In this document: one piece after another, positions 18,462 to 26,668 of the stretch
How positions within the stretch are numbered: the first letter of the stretch is position 1
Layout of the letters: every line of letters starts with the position of its first letter
Assembly: GCF_005937885.2 (NCBI RefSeq)
Contig: NZ_CP042176.1
Span: forward strand, 3,033,501 to 3,097,500
DNA length: 64,000 bases
Source of the DNA: Bradyrhizobium sp. KBS0727
GTDB taxonomy: Bacteria; Pseudomonadota; Alphaproteobacteria; Rhizobiales; Xanthobacteraceae
Direction: 5' to 3'
The notes under the pieces: model-generated
The model's database searches: none
The model's input: the letters and a program-made list of their open reading frames with translations, nothing else
What the model was told of the DNA's origin: nothing
Translations under genes and position numbers: made by a program

Positions 18462-19465
18462 TGACCTCACTTTCCCGCGTGACGTTTGCCGTGATCCCGG
18501 CGCTGGCAATGCTGTGGCTGGCCTCGCCCGTATCGGCCCAACAGGCCCAGCCGAAGGCGGGGCCCGCGGCGACGGCCGCGCCTGTGGTCCAGGCCGCCCC
18601 GGTTGGGTCGCAGCCCGCAGCACCGCTCCAGGCCGCACCGCCGGTTCAGACCCCGGCACCGCCGGCCGCTACTGCGCCGACCGCCGCGGCGCCGGCTTCG
18701 GACGCCGCAGCGCCACCGGTCGAGCGCGAAGGCAGACTGTTGAAAGCGGCTGCGGTCGAACTGCGCGAATTCTCGCCGTGGTCGATGTTCGTGTCGGCGG
18801 ACGTGGTGGTGAAGGCCGTCATGATCGGCCTTGCCTTTGCTTCGCTGGTCACCTGGACAATCTTTATTGCCAAGATGATCGAACTGTCCGTCGTTCAGCG
18901 CAACCTGCGCGCGGCGCTCGGCAAGATTGCCGACGCGCGGTCGCTGGCGGAAGCGCAATTCGCGCTGGGCTCGAAGGGCAGCGTGCTGTTTTCATTGCTG
19001 GCGGCGGCGATGCGCGAGGCGCGGATGTCGGCAGGAATTTCCAGCGACGCCGGCATCAAGGAACGCGCCGCGTCAAGCTTTGGCGAAATCGTACGCGCCG
19101 AGGCGCGGCGGATCCGGCTGGGCATGGGATTGCTGGCGACGATCGGCGCGACCTCGCCCTTCGTCGGACTGTTCGGCACCGTCTGGGGCATCATGAACAG
19201 TTTTATTGGCATTTCGAAATCGCAGACCACGAACCTTGCCGTGGTGGCCCCCGGCATCGCCGAGGCGCTGCTTGCCACCGCGATCGGCCTCGTGGCGGCG
19301 ATCCCGGCCGTCATCATCTACAATCACTTCGCGCGCGTCACTAAAGGCTATATGGAGCAGGTCGGCCGGGCCTCGGGCGCCGCGGGCCGGCTGTTGTCGC
19401 GCGATCTCGATCGCACCCATGTCAGCTCCGTCAGCGGTTCGCATGGCCGCGCAGCGGCGGAGTAG
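18458..19465 (+). CDS. exbB: TonB-system energizer ExbB
   Basis: 335 residues of the MotA/TolQ/ExbB proton-channel family. A signal peptide ([28 protein letters not shown]) and an Ala/Pro-rich stretch of about 65 residues precede the core. Three transmembrane segments follow: one at about 115-135, then [31 protein letters not shown] and [23 protein letters not shown], which carry the family's channel residues. The signal-plus-linker form is the alphaproteobacterial ExbB type. It overlaps piuC and is followed by exbD three bases later, so the operon is tightly coupled. Confidence 0.94.
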   Translation: MMTSLSRVTFAVIPALAMLWLASPVSAQQAQPKAGPAATAAPVVQAAPVGSQPAAPLQAAPPVQTPAPPAATAPTAAAPASDAAAPPVEREGRLLKAAAVELREFSPWSMFVSADVVVKAVMIGLAFASLVTWTIFIAKMIELSVVQRNLRAALGKIADARSLAEAQFALGSKGSVLFSLLAAAMREARMSAGISSDAGIKERAASSFGEIVRAEARRIRLGMGLLATIGATSPFVGLFGTVWGIMNSFIGISKSQTTNLAVVAPGIAEALLATAIGLVAAIPAVIIYNHFARVTKGYMEQVGRASGAAGRLLSRDLDRTHVSSVSGSHGRAAAE

Positions 19466-19468
19466 CCG

Positions 19469-19936
19469 ATGGGCGCGTCGCTCGCAGACACCGACCTTGA
19501 TGACGACAGCGATTTCGCGGAATCGCACGAGATCAACGTCACGCCGTTCATCGACGTCATTCTGGTCCTGCTGATCATCTTCATGGTGGCGGCGCCGCTG
19601 TCGACCGTCGACCTGCCGATCGACCTGCCGACATCGACCGCGAGCCCGCAGAAGAAGCCGGACAAGCCGACCTATGTCAGCATCAAGCCGGATCTTGCGG
19701 TCGCGATCGGGGAGAACCTGGTCAAACGGGTCGATCTGGTGCGTTCGCTGGATGCGATGGCTGATGCGAGCAAGGACCGCTTCATCTTCCTGCGCGCCGA
19801 TCGCGCCGTGCCCTATGGCGAACTGATGGACGTGCTGGAAATCCTGCGTTCCGGCGGCTATTCCAAGATCAAGCTGGTGGCGCTCGAAGGCGTTCCGGAT
19901 GCGGCGGCGGCGCAAGCGGCGCCGGCCAAACCTTAA
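19469..19936 (+). CDS. exbD: TonB-system transport protein ExbD
   Basis: 155 residues with a short cytoplasmic tail, one transmembrane helix (INVTPFIDVILVLLIIFMVAAPLSTV) containing the essential Asp, and a periplasmic domain ending DVLEILRSGGYSKIKLVALEG. It forms the proton channel with ExbB and drives TonB. An Ala-rich tail extends beyond the usual end by about ten residues. Confidence 0.94.
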   Translation: MGASLADTDLDDDSDFAESHEINVTPFIDVILVLLIIFMVAAPLSTVDLPIDLPTSTASPQKKPDKPTYVSIKPDLAVAIGENLVKRVDLVRSLDAMADASKDRFIFLRADRAVPYGELMDVLEILRSGGYSKIKLVALEGVPDAAAAQAAPAKP

Positions 19937-19950
19937 AAGAAGGGGAAGCT

Positions 19951-20745
19951 GTGAGCGGCCTCGACGAGCAAAAACCATCCCGGCGGCTTTGGGTTTTTGC
20001 CGCGGTGATCGCGCTCCTGCTGCATGCCGGTGGCGCGGCATTGGCGATCGCGCATCTGCAGACCGATGAGCCCGAAGAGTCGCTCGGCGCCAACGCGATC
20101 GAGGTGGGAATAGAACTGGCGTCGGTGCGCCGCGAGGCGACCGACCTGCCGGCGGGGCCGGATACCGATGCTTCCGCGGCGTCGCCGCAACTTGCCGAGC
20201 AGAAGGCCGAGGTCAAGGAAACCGACCTACCGCAGGACAAGCCGACCGAGGTTGACGAGGCCGACCGGGTGGTGACGCCGAACGAGTCGAAAAAGCCAAA
20301 GGAAGATGACCCGAAAGTCGCCGCCGTTCAGACTACGGCCTCAACCGAATCCGTCGCGGCCGAAGCTACCGCCACGCCGAGTTCAGATGCCATTCCGGAG
20401 GGGACGCGCTCGGTCGCTCCGGCGATCGGAACCGGGGAAACGGCGCAGCGCGTGCGCGCGACCTGGCAGAAGGAACTGCTGGCCCATCTCGACAAGCACA
20501 AGCGCAATCCGAACCTGCAGAAGTTCAAGAATACCAAAGTCGTGGTCAACTTGACGCTGGACCGGCTCGGACACGTCGTCGCGACCAGCATCGTGGAGAG
20601 TTCCGGCGAACCCGCTTACGACGCCGCCGCGCTGGATATGCTCAAGCGTTCCGATCCCGTCCCGCAACCGCCGCCGCTGGTCGCCGACGAGGGGTTGAGT
20701 TTTTCCGTGCCGGTGATTTTCCGCGTCAAGGGCGGCAAGAGCTGA
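19951..20745 (+). CDS. tonB: TonB energy transducer
   Basis: 264 residues from a GTG at 19951, preceded by AAGGGGAAGCT. The N-terminal anchor is RRLWVFAAVIALLLHAGGAALAI with the His of the TonB transmembrane helix. A charged Pro/Glu/Lys-rich spacer follows (about 60-150), then a C-terminal TonB domain (ATWQKELLAHLDKHKRNP..VVVNLTLDRLGHVV..SSGEPAYDAAALDMLKR). It closes the receptor-PiuC-ExbB-ExbD-TonB operon, so this cluster has a dedicated energising set. Confidence 0.92.
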   Translation: MSGLDEQKPSRRLWVFAAVIALLLHAGGAALAIAHLQTDEPEESLGANAIEVGIELASVRREATDLPAGPDTDASAASPQLAEQKAEVKETDLPQDKPTEVDEADRVVTPNESKKPKEDDPKVAAVQTTASTESVAAEATATPSSDAIPEGTRSVAPAIGTGETAQRVRATWQKELLAHLDKHKRNPNLQKFKNTKVVVNLTLDRLGHVVATSIVESSGEPAYDAAALDMLKRSDPVPQPPPLVADEGLSFSVPVIFRVKGGKS

Positions 20746-20765
20746 GGCTGAACCATCGTCATTGC

Positions 20766-21820
20766 TGTGCATGTTCAATAATTCGCTGATTGAATCACCC
20801 CCCTGAGAGGAGGAGGATTCGATGCGCGACAACAGCTATGACCGGACGATTGAGCGCAATTACCTTCAGAAATGGCGGTTTCTGATCCCGGAGTATGAGG
20901 CGGTGAAGGCTGGCCGATCGGGCACATTTCGCCGGGTCGGCGATTTTTACCGTCATCACGGGACGTGCTCGCAGACCTTCCGGAAATATTACAACCGATA
21001 TCTACGGAGCGGCGCGGAGGCTGACCTACTGCCGCAGCGCCGCGGGCCGAAGTGGCGCGAGCGGCGCGAACCGGAAGGTATCGAGGCCGAGATCGTCGCC
21101 TGCCGCCACCGTGGCATGAACCGTTACGAGATCCATGCCGCCTTGCGCGAGCGGCGCGATACGCTACCTTCGCCATCGACCATCTATCGGGTCCTGAAAC
21201 GCTATCAGCTGAACCGCCGCACCCCGGCGATGCGTGAGGAGAAGCGCCGCATTATCAAGGACAAGCTCGGCGAATTGGGCCATGTCGATCTGCATCAGCT
21301 ACCGCGTGACATGTTCCTCGCGCCACCCTCAAGCTCGGCCTACATTGTAAGCTTGCTCGATAGCTGCTCGCGGCTGGCCTGGGCCGAGGTCATCACCTCG
21401 AAGAAGGCGCTGCCGGTCATGTTCAGGACGCTGAAGATGATCAACACGCTCAACGTCACTTACGGACTGGTCTTCGCTGAAATCCTGTCCGACAACGGCT
21501 CCGAATTCGCCTCCCGCAATCACCCTGAAGAGCACCCCTTCGAGGCCATGCTGCTCGAACTCGGCATCAAGCACCGTTACACAAGACCCTACCGGCCGCA
21601 GACCAACGGCAAGGTCGAGCGCTTCTGGCGCACCCTGGACGACGACGTCATCGACGGCGCGACCTTCGACAACCTAGATCACTTCGCCAACGAGCTCTTC
21701 GAGTATCTGATCTACTACAACAACCACAGACCTCATCAGGCCCTTGGCGGACAGACCCCGAAAGACTTCGCTTCGACCAAAACTCAAGCCACTCAATCAG
21801 CGAATTAGTGAACTCGCACA
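20766..21820 (+). mobile_element. IS481-like insertion sequence, 1055 bp
   Basis: Terminal inverted repeats of 28 bp run from 20766-20793 (TGTGCATGTTCAATAATTCG..) to 21793-21820 (reverse complement TGTGCGAGTTCACTAATTCG..), with three mismatches. Direct repeats ATTGC at 20761-20765 and 21821-21825 are the target duplication. One complete transposase gene fills the element, and its stop codon lies inside the right repeat. TGT termini and a single DDE gene of about 330 residues fit the IS481 family. The element looks intact. Confidence 0.9.
20822..21808 (+). CDS. IS481-family-like DDE transposase
   Basis: 328 residues. The N-terminal helix-turn-helix region (about 1-120) is followed by an integrase core (rve). 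The catalytic triad is probably Asp in LGHVDLHQL, Asp in LSDNGSEFAS and Glu in NGKVERFWRT. HRYTRPYRPQTNGKVERF is the classic integrase-core signature, and YYNNHRPHQALGGQTP closes it. The ribosome site GAGAGGAGGAGG lies just before the ATG. The gene is intact, with no frameshift, so the element may still be active. Confidence 0.93.
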   Translation: MRDNSYDRTIERNYLQKWRFLIPEYEAVKAGRSGTFRRVGDFYRHHGTCSQTFRKYYNRYLRSGAEADLLPQRRGPKWRERREPEGIEAEIVACRHRGMNRYEIHAALRERRDTLPSPSTIYRVLKRYQLNRRTPAMREEKRRIIKDKLGELGHVDLHQLPRDMFLAPPSSSAYIVSLLDSCSRLAWAEVITSKKALPVMFRTLKMINTLNVTYGLVFAEILSDNGSEFASRNHPEEHPFEAMLLELGIKHRYTRPYRPQTNGKVERFWRTLDDDVIDGATFDNLDHFANELFEYLIYYNNHRPHQALGGQTPKDFASTKTQATQSAN

Positions 21821-21898
21821 ATTGCGAGCGAAGCGAAGCAATCCATTCTTTCTTAGCGCGTTATGGATTGCTTCGCTTGGCTCGCAATGACGGGTCAA

Positions 21899-21930
21899 AA
21901 AAATGCCGGCGATCGCTCGCCGGCATTTTT
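21899..21930 (-). terminator. Intrinsic terminator after the orphan binding-protein gene
   Basis: AAAAATGCCGGCGA (21899-21912) pairs with TCGCCGGCATTTTT (21917-21930) around a TCGC loop. The T run on the minus strand fits termination of the gene ending at 21953. The A/T symmetry means it could also stop plus-strand transcription from the insertion sequence. Confidence 0.85.
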
Positions 21931-21952
21931 GCTTGATTGCAGTCTGTAGAAG

Positions 21953-23173
21953 TCAACTCTTCTTCACCAGCGGGCAGACGCTCTTCTCGAGCGGGATGAA
22001 AGCTTCCTCGGCCGGGATGGTGGCGACGAGCTTGTAGTAGTCCCACGGATACTTCGACTCTTCGGGCTTCTTCACCTCGAAAAGATAGGCCGGATGGATC
22101 TTGCGGCCGTCGGCGCGGATCGAACCCTTGCCGAACAAGGGATCGTCGGTCGGCAGTTCCTTCATCTTGGCGACCACGGCGCGGCCGTCATGCGGATTGC
22201 CGCCGAGCGCTTCCAGCGCCTTGAAGTAATGGATCAGCGAGGAATAGACGCCGGCCTGGACCATGGTCGGGGGCTGCTTCTTGAACTTCTCGTTGAAGCG
22301 CTTGGTGAAGGCGCGGGTCTGGTCGTTCAGATCCCAGTAGAAGGTCTCGGTGAAGTTCAGGCCCTGGGACACCTTCAAGCCGAGCGAATGCACGTCGGTG
22401 ATGAACAGCAGCATGCCCGCGAGCTTCTGCCCGCCGGCCACGATGCCGAATTCCGCCGCCTGCTTGATCGCGTTGGTGGTGTCGCCGCCGGCATTGGCAA
22501 GGCCGATGATCTTGGCCTTCGAGCTCTGCGCCTGCAGCAGGAACGAGGAGAAGTCGGCATTGTTGAGCGGATGCTTGACGCCGCCGATCACCTTGCCGCC
22601 ATTGGCGGTGACGACCGCGGCGGTATCGCGCTCCAGTGCATGACCGAACGCATAGTCTGCGGTCAGGAAGAACCAGGTGTCGCCGCCGGATTTCACCAGC
22701 GCCTTGCCGGTGCCGTTGGCGAGCATCCAGGTGTCGTAGACCCAGTGCACGGTGTTGGGCGAACACTGCGCGCCGGTGAGGTCGGACGAGGCCGAGCCGG
22801 AGTTGAGGTTGACGACGTTCTTTTCCTTGGCAAGGTTGGCAATGGCGAGGCCGACGCCGGAGCTCGCGAGATCGACGAACACGTCGACCTTCTCGACATC
22901 GATCCACTGCTTGCCGATATTGGTACCGACATCAGGCTTGTTCTGGTGATCGGCCGAGATCAGTTCGATCTTCCAGCCCTTGGCCAGTAGCCCGGAATCC
23001 TCGATCGCCATCTGGGCGGCGACGGACGAGCCGGGGCCGCCGATGTCCTGGTAGAGACCCGACTGGTCTCCCAGGCTTCCGACCTTGACGACCTTGTCCA
23101 TGGTTTGCGCAAGCGCACTGCCTGATAACACCAGGCTCGTGGTCATGATCAAGGCTGCGATAGATCGCTTCAT
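21953..23173 (-). CDS. ABC transporter substrate-binding protein (branched-chain/amide type)
   Basis: 406 residues. A Sec signal peptide (MKRSIAALIMTTSLVLSGSALAQ) is followed by a type I periplasmic binding fold; DKVVKVGSLGDQSGLYQDIGGPGS starts the mature part and LTADYAFGHALE sits in the domain-crossing region. GGAGGGG lies before the ATG. No permease or ATPase gene is adjacent, so it is an orphan that must use transport genes elsewhere. It belongs to the same superfamily as the protein at 1375 but is clearly divergent from it. Confidence 0.9.
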   Translation of the reverse strand: MKRSIAALIMTTSLVLSGSALAQTMDKVVKVGSLGDQSGLYQDIGGPGSSVAAQMAIEDSGLLAKGWKIELISADHQNKPDVGTNIGKQWIDVEKVDVFVDLASSGVGLAIANLAKEKNVVNLNSGSASSDLTGAQCSPNTVHWVYDTWMLANGTGKALVKSGGDTWFFLTADYAFGHALERDTAAVVTANGGKVIGGVKHPLNNADFSSFLLQAQSSKAKIIGLANAGGDTTNAIKQAAEFGIVAGGQKLAGMLLFITDVHSLGLKVSQGLNFTETFYWDLNDQTRAFTKRFNEKFKKQPPTMVQAGVYSSLIHYFKALEALGGNPHDGRAVVAKMKELPTDDPLFGKGSIRADGRKIHPAYLFEVKKPEESKYPWDYYKLVATIPAEEAFIPLEKSVCPLVKKS

Positions 23174-23357
23174 TTCCCCTCCAAGGATATTTTGGGTATT
23201 TCGCTGAATTGCTGAAATTTAAGGGGGCATTATGCCCGCCATTCGGCCTGCCGCCTAGCCGTTGCGACCAATTGCCCGGCGGGACGGATATTCCGCCGCA
23301 TGGCGAATTTGCCAGCAGCAGCTCAAGAACGTTCAGGAATGAAGCAATTTCGGCAGG

Positions 23358-23783
23358 CTATCGCCAGTAATAGCGTATGCCGACATACACCACGGCGAGG
23401 CAGGCGAAGATCAGCGCCACCGGCAGTTGCGGCTTGGACGCCGGCCCGGAGGCAGCAGGCTTCGGCTTGGCCGGCGGCCGGCGGAAGGCGGTGACGTTGC
23501 CGGCTGCCGGATCGCTCGAACGCGGCGGGATTTCGGGTGGGGCGCCGGTACCGCCCATCTCGGCGTAGTAGCTCCTGTACATGAGCTGGATGGTGGCCTC
23601 GGAAGCGTCCGCATCCGTCATCTTGCCGAGCATTTGCTTGTAGCTGACCAGGAAGTTCTGTGCCTCGGCGGGCAAGGCGGAAGCGCCGTTGAGCTTGGCC
23701 AGCATTTTCCAGGTCGCAAAGTCTGCCCTCGCACGGGTGTCCGCGCGTCGTGCGATCAACATGTCGGCAGCTTTTATCGCCAT
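23358..23783 (-). CDS. Hypothetical protein with C-terminal membrane anchor
   Basis: 141 residues. The N-terminal 75 residues are helical and charged (ARADFATWKMLAKLN..ATIQLMYRSYYAEMGG). A Pro/Ala/Lys-rich linker follows, then one C-terminal transmembrane helix (LPVALIFACLAVVYVGIRYYWR) that ends at the stop codon: a tail-anchored layout. There is no known domain. It lies 46 bases downstream of the M50 protease gene on the same strand and could be an operon partner. Its YYWR terminus resembles the FYWR end of the 33-residue ORF near 42.6 kb. Confidence 0.65.
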   Translation of the reverse strand: MAIKAADMLIARRADTRARADFATWKMLAKLNGASALPAEAQNFLVSYKQMLGKMTDADASEATIQLMYRSYYAEMGGTGAPPEIPPRSSDPAAGNVTAFRRPPAKPKPAASGPASKPQLPVALIFACLAVVYVGIRYYWR

Positions 23784-23829
23784 GGCCCCGAGCCGATTCT
23801 TTCCCGTATGGTCGTTTTCTATCTCCGGT

Positions 23830-24510
23830 TTAGGCGTTGCCGGTGAGGAAGAGAAGCGCGCCGATCACATAGCCGGTCAGTGTCCGCAGTATCGCCGAAA
23901 TAACATCAAGATTTAGGCCGAGCTGCGTCCCCACCATCGGAAGCAGGATCAACAGGCCGATCAGGATGAGCATGCCATAGGGTTCCAGCCGGGACAGCGG
24001 GGTGGCCAAGAACCGTGGCAGCAGCCCGACTGCCACCCGTCCGCCGTCCAGCGGCGGGATCGGCAGCATGTTGAAGATCGCCAGCACGATATTGATCAGG
24101 AACGCGTTTTTGAGGTTGTCCGCAGTCCATTTCGCGGCCTCGGCGGGAACGAAGGGCAGGGCGTGGAATGCAAACGCCGCTATTAGCGCCAGGATGATGT
24201 TGGTGACGGGGCCGGCGAGCGCCACCCAGACCATGTCGAGCCGGGGATGGTTCAGGTTGCGGAAATTCACCGGAACCGGCTTGGCATAGCCGAACAGGAA
24301 CGGCGAATGCGACAGCAGCAGAATGCCCGGCAGGATCAGGGTACCGAAGGGATCGATGTGTTTCAGCGGGTTGAAGCTGACCCGCCCAAGCTGCCAGGCG
24401 GTGTTGTCGCCGAGGCGGTGGGCGACGAAGCCGTGGGCGGCCTCGTGGAAGGTAATGGCAATGATGAGCGGGAGCACCCAGACCGAGACGTCATATAAGG
24501 AGATGTTCAA
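23830..24510 (-). CDS. Site-2 protease-family (M50) membrane metalloprotease
   Basis: 226 residues, about six hydrophobic segments. HEAAHG at residues 22-27 is the HExxH zinc motif inside a membrane helix, and NMLPIPPLDGGRV supplies the third ligand Asp. This short form lacks a PDZ domain and matches the YwhC/Rip-like group III S2P proteins common in bacteria. Substrate is unknown. The tail-anchored protein encoded just downstream is a possible, untested partner. Confidence 0.9.
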   Translation of the reverse strand: MNISLYDVSVWVLPLIIAITFHEAAHGFVAHRLGDNTAWQLGRVSFNPLKHIDPFGTLILPGILLLSHSPFLFGYAKPVPVNFRNLNHPRLDMVWVALAGPVTNIILALIAAFAFHALPFVPAEAAKWTADNLKNAFLINIVLAIFNMLPIPPLDGGRVAVGLLPRFLATPLSRLEPYGMLILIGLLILLPMVGTQLGLNLDVISAILRTLTGYVIGALLFLTGNA

Positions 24511-24560
24511 TCTGATGGCCCCGGTTGGCGTTGCAAGGGTATTAGCCTAGCACGTCGCTA

Positions 24561-24959
24561 TCACCGGGGAACCGTCTCCTGATATTGCCGCAAGCCGTCG
24601 TCGATCCGCACCCAAGCGATCTTTTCGGAGACCCAGATGTGTTCGGTCGGCGCAAAGGCGTTGCGGTCGTCGAAGGTGGCGAGCGCGACGCCGACCGCGG
24701 TGCCGTTGCTGCGTCTCGAAAACAGCCTGGTGCCGCAGGCCTTGCAGAACACCCGCTCCAGCGTCGCTGACGACGGATAGAACGCGGTCTCGCCCTCAAT
24801 CGTCAGCGCGCGAGGCTCAAACAGCGCACGGGCGTAGAACGGCGAGCCCATTGCCTTTTGGCAAGTGCGGCAGTGGCAGATGCGGACGTTGAGCGGCTCG
24901 CCCACGGCCTTGAACCGGACCGCGCCGCACAGGCATCCGCCTTCTCTGGTCATGGCCAT
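24561..24959 (-). CDS. GFA-family (DUF636) zinc protein
   Basis: 132 residues. Zinc-ligand cysteines lie in CLCGAVRF, CHCRTCQKAMGSPF and FCKACGTRLFSRR, the complete Gfa/CENP-V pattern. The family was named for glutathione-dependent formaldehyde activation, but that enzymatic role is doubtful for most members. The start lies one base past the stop of the SDR gene at 24961, so the two are probably co-transcribed. Confidence 0.88.
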   Translation of the reverse strand: MAMTREGGCLCGAVRFKAVGEPLNVRICHCRTCQKAMGSPFYARALFEPRALTIEGETAFYPSSATLERVFCKACGTRLFSRRSNGTAVGVALATFDDRNAFAPTEHIWVSEKIAWVRIDDGLRQYQETVPR

Positions 24960-24960
24960 T

Positions 24961-25707
24961 TCAGTAAGTCGCGCGGCCGCCGGAGATGTCGAACACCGCG
25001 CCGGTCGAGAAGGCGCACTCCTCCGACGCCAGCCACGCCACCATCGCCGCGAGTTCTTCCACCAGCACGAAGCGCGCCTTCGGGATCTTCGACAGCATGA
25101 AGTCGATATGGGTTTGCGTCATCTGGTCGAAGATCGCGGTCTTCGCCGCCGCTGGGGTCACCGCGTTGACGAGGATGTCGTACCGCGCGAGTTCCTTGCC
25201 GAGCGATTTGGTCAGCGCGATCACGCCGGCCTTGGAGGCCGAATAGTGCGCGGCGTTGGGGTTGCCTTCCTTGCCGGCGATCGAGGCGATGTTGACGATG
25301 CGGCCGTAGTTCTGCTTGAGCATCGCCGGCACCACCGCCTTGCAGCAGATGAACGGGCCGTCGAGGTTGATGCTCATCACCTTGCGCCATTCCGCAAGGT
25401 CGGTTTCCCACACGGTCTTGTTGATGCCGGCAATACCGGCATTGTTGACGAGGATGTCGATCTTGCCGAATGCCTTCAGCGTTGCGTCGGTTGTCTGCTG
25501 AACCGCGGCGAGGTCGGAGACGTCGACCTTGAAGGCGGTGACATTGGGGCCGATTTCCTTTGCGGTCTTTTCCGCGAAAGGCAGGTCGTGGTCCCAGATC
25601 GCGACCTTGGCGCCGGAGGCAACGAAGCGCTCGGCGATGGCGCGTCCAAAACCTTGCGCGCCGCCGGTGACGACGGCGCAGCGGCCGTTCAGATCGATCT
25701 TGTTCAT
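24961..25707 (-). CDS. SDR-family NAD(P)-dependent dehydrogenase (likely sugar-locus)
   Basis: 248 residues, classical short-chain dehydrogenase. TGGAQGFG (14-21) is the cofactor loop, NNAG (88-91) the central motif and Ser142-Tyr155-Lys159 (HYSASKAG) the catalytic triad. Asp39 after the second strand favours NAD. Together with the second SDR upstream and the dehydratase it forms the minus-strand half of the sugar-acid locus, where it could oxidise the sugar or a deoxy-keto intermediate. The product of a fatty-acid-type FabG cannot be excluded on sequence alone. Confidence 0.85.
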   Translation of the reverse strand: MNKIDLNGRCAVVTGGAQGFGRAIAERFVASGAKVAIWDHDLPFAEKTAKEIGPNVTAFKVDVSDLAAVQQTTDATLKAFGKIDILVNNAGIAGINKTVWETDLAEWRKVMSINLDGPFICCKAVVPAMLKQNYGRIVNIASIAGKEGNPNAAHYSASKAGVIALTKSLGKELARYDILVNAVTPAAAKTAIFDQMTQTHIDFMLSKIPKARFVLVEELAAMVAWLASEECAFSTGAVFDISGGRATY

Positions 25708-25730
25708 GTGGGATCCTTTCGGTTGAAGAT

Positions 25731-25824
25731 CCTCATGGTGAGGAGCGCTCTTGCGCGTCTCGAACCATGAGGCCCGTGTCCATCCTTCGAGACGCCGCGC
25801 AGGCGCGGCTCCTCAGGATGAGGG
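25731..25824. repeat. Dispersed palindromic repeat, CCTCATGGTGAGGAGC family
   Basis: Nested inverted repeats: CCTCATGGTGAGGAGC pairs with GGCTCCTCAGGATGAGG, with an inner CGTCTCGAACCATGAGG / CATCCTTCGAGACG pair. It fills the gap between the two SDR genes and may act as an mRNA hairpin. Confidence 0.75.
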
Positions 25825-25829
25825 GTGAG

Positions 25830-26564
25830 TTACAGCGTCCAGCCGCCGTCGATGATGTGCGCGACACCGGTCGTGAACGCGCTTTCGTTGCTGGCGAGAT
25901 AGACGGCGAGCATCGCGATTTCCTCGGCGGTGCCGAGCCGGCCCATCGGCTGCCGCGCGATGAACATCTCGCGGCCGCTGGGGCCCGCGGCGGCGGCACG
26001 GTCCAGCATCGAGGGCGTCTCGATGGTGCCGGGGCAGATGCAGTTGCAGCGCACGCCCTTGGTGATGAAGTCGGCAGCGACCGCGCGGGTCAGCGCCGCG
26101 ACCGCGGCCTTGGTGGCGCCGTAGACGTAGCGGTTCGGCGCCGCCTTGAACACGCCGGCCGCAGAGGAAATGTTGACGATCGCGCCGCCGCCATTTTCCA
26201 GCATGCCCGGCAGGAACGAGCGGATCGTGCGGTGCATCGACTTGACGTTGAGGTCGAACGAAAAATCCCAGTCCTCGTCGGAGCATTCAAGCACGGTGCC
26301 GTGGTGCACGAAGCCGGCCGCGTTGAGCAGGATATCGGTCTTGCCGGCGCGCTTGGCCATCGCGGCCACCGCCGCACTGTCGCGAGCATCGAGTTTTGCG
26401 ACCTCGGCAATGCCTTCGCTCTTCAGTGCAGCCAGTTTACTCTCATCGATGTCGGTGGCGAATACGGTGGCGCCCTCGCGCGCAAACGCCACCGCGCAGG
26501 CGCGGCCAATTCCAACGGCGGCAGCGGTGACGAAGGCACGCTTGCCCTTCAGACGGTCAGACAT
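25830..26564 (-). CDS. SDR-family dehydrogenase, BDH2/keto-deoxy-sugar-acid dehydrogenase-like
   Basis: 244 residues from ATG 26564, which has an AAGGAG ribosome site; a start seven codons upstream is less likely. The cofactor loop reads TAAAVGIG instead of TGxxxGIG, as in the BDH2/DHRS6 branch that also contains bacterial 2-keto-3-deoxy-L-fuconate dehydrogenases. NAAG (81-84) and Tyr148-Lys152 (YGATK) are present. Asp38 and Asp40 favour NAD. Its position behind the sugar-acid dehydratase supports oxidation of a sugar acid or of a keto-deoxy sugar acid. The exact substrate is not visible. Confidence 0.84.
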   Translation of the reverse strand: MSDRLKGKRAFVTAAAVGIGRACAVAFAREGATVFATDIDESKLAALKSEGIAEVAKLDARDSAAVAAMAKRAGKTDILLNAAGFVHHGTVLECSDEDWDFSFDLNVKSMHRTIRSFLPGMLENGGGAIVNISSAAGVFKAAPNRYVYGATKAAVAALTRAVAADFITKGVRCNCICPGTIETPSMLDRAAAAGPSGREMFIARQPMGRLGTAEEIAMLAVYLASNESAFTTGVAHIIDGGWTL

Positions 26565-26586
26565 GGTTTTCTCCTTGTTTTTCATT

Positions 26587-26660
26587 CGTCATTGCGAGGC
26601 GTGTCCGCCGTAGCTGGAAGAGCGAAGGCGGAAGCGGCGATTGCTTCGCTCGCAATGACG
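26587..26660. repeat. Dispersed palindromic repeat, CGTCATTGCGAG family, copy 3
   Basis: A short member. CGTCATTGCGAG at the left and CTCGCAATGACG at the right enclose GTCCGCCGTAGCT..GCGAAGGCGGAAGC, which is shared with copy 4 near 61.6 kb. It lies between the dehydratase stop and the SDR start. Confidence 0.8.
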
Positions 26661-26668
26661 GCGGTTGC

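Larger units (their letters stand above)
20757..21892. repeat. Dispersed palindromic repeat, copy 2, split by the insertion sequence
   Basis: The left piece CGTCATTGC (20757-20765) and the right piece ATTGCGAGCGAAGC..CTCGCAATGACG (21821-21892) join, once the element and one ATTGC are removed, into a normal palindrome of the CGTCATTGCGAG family. The coordinates span both halves and the insertion. Confidence 0.85.
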
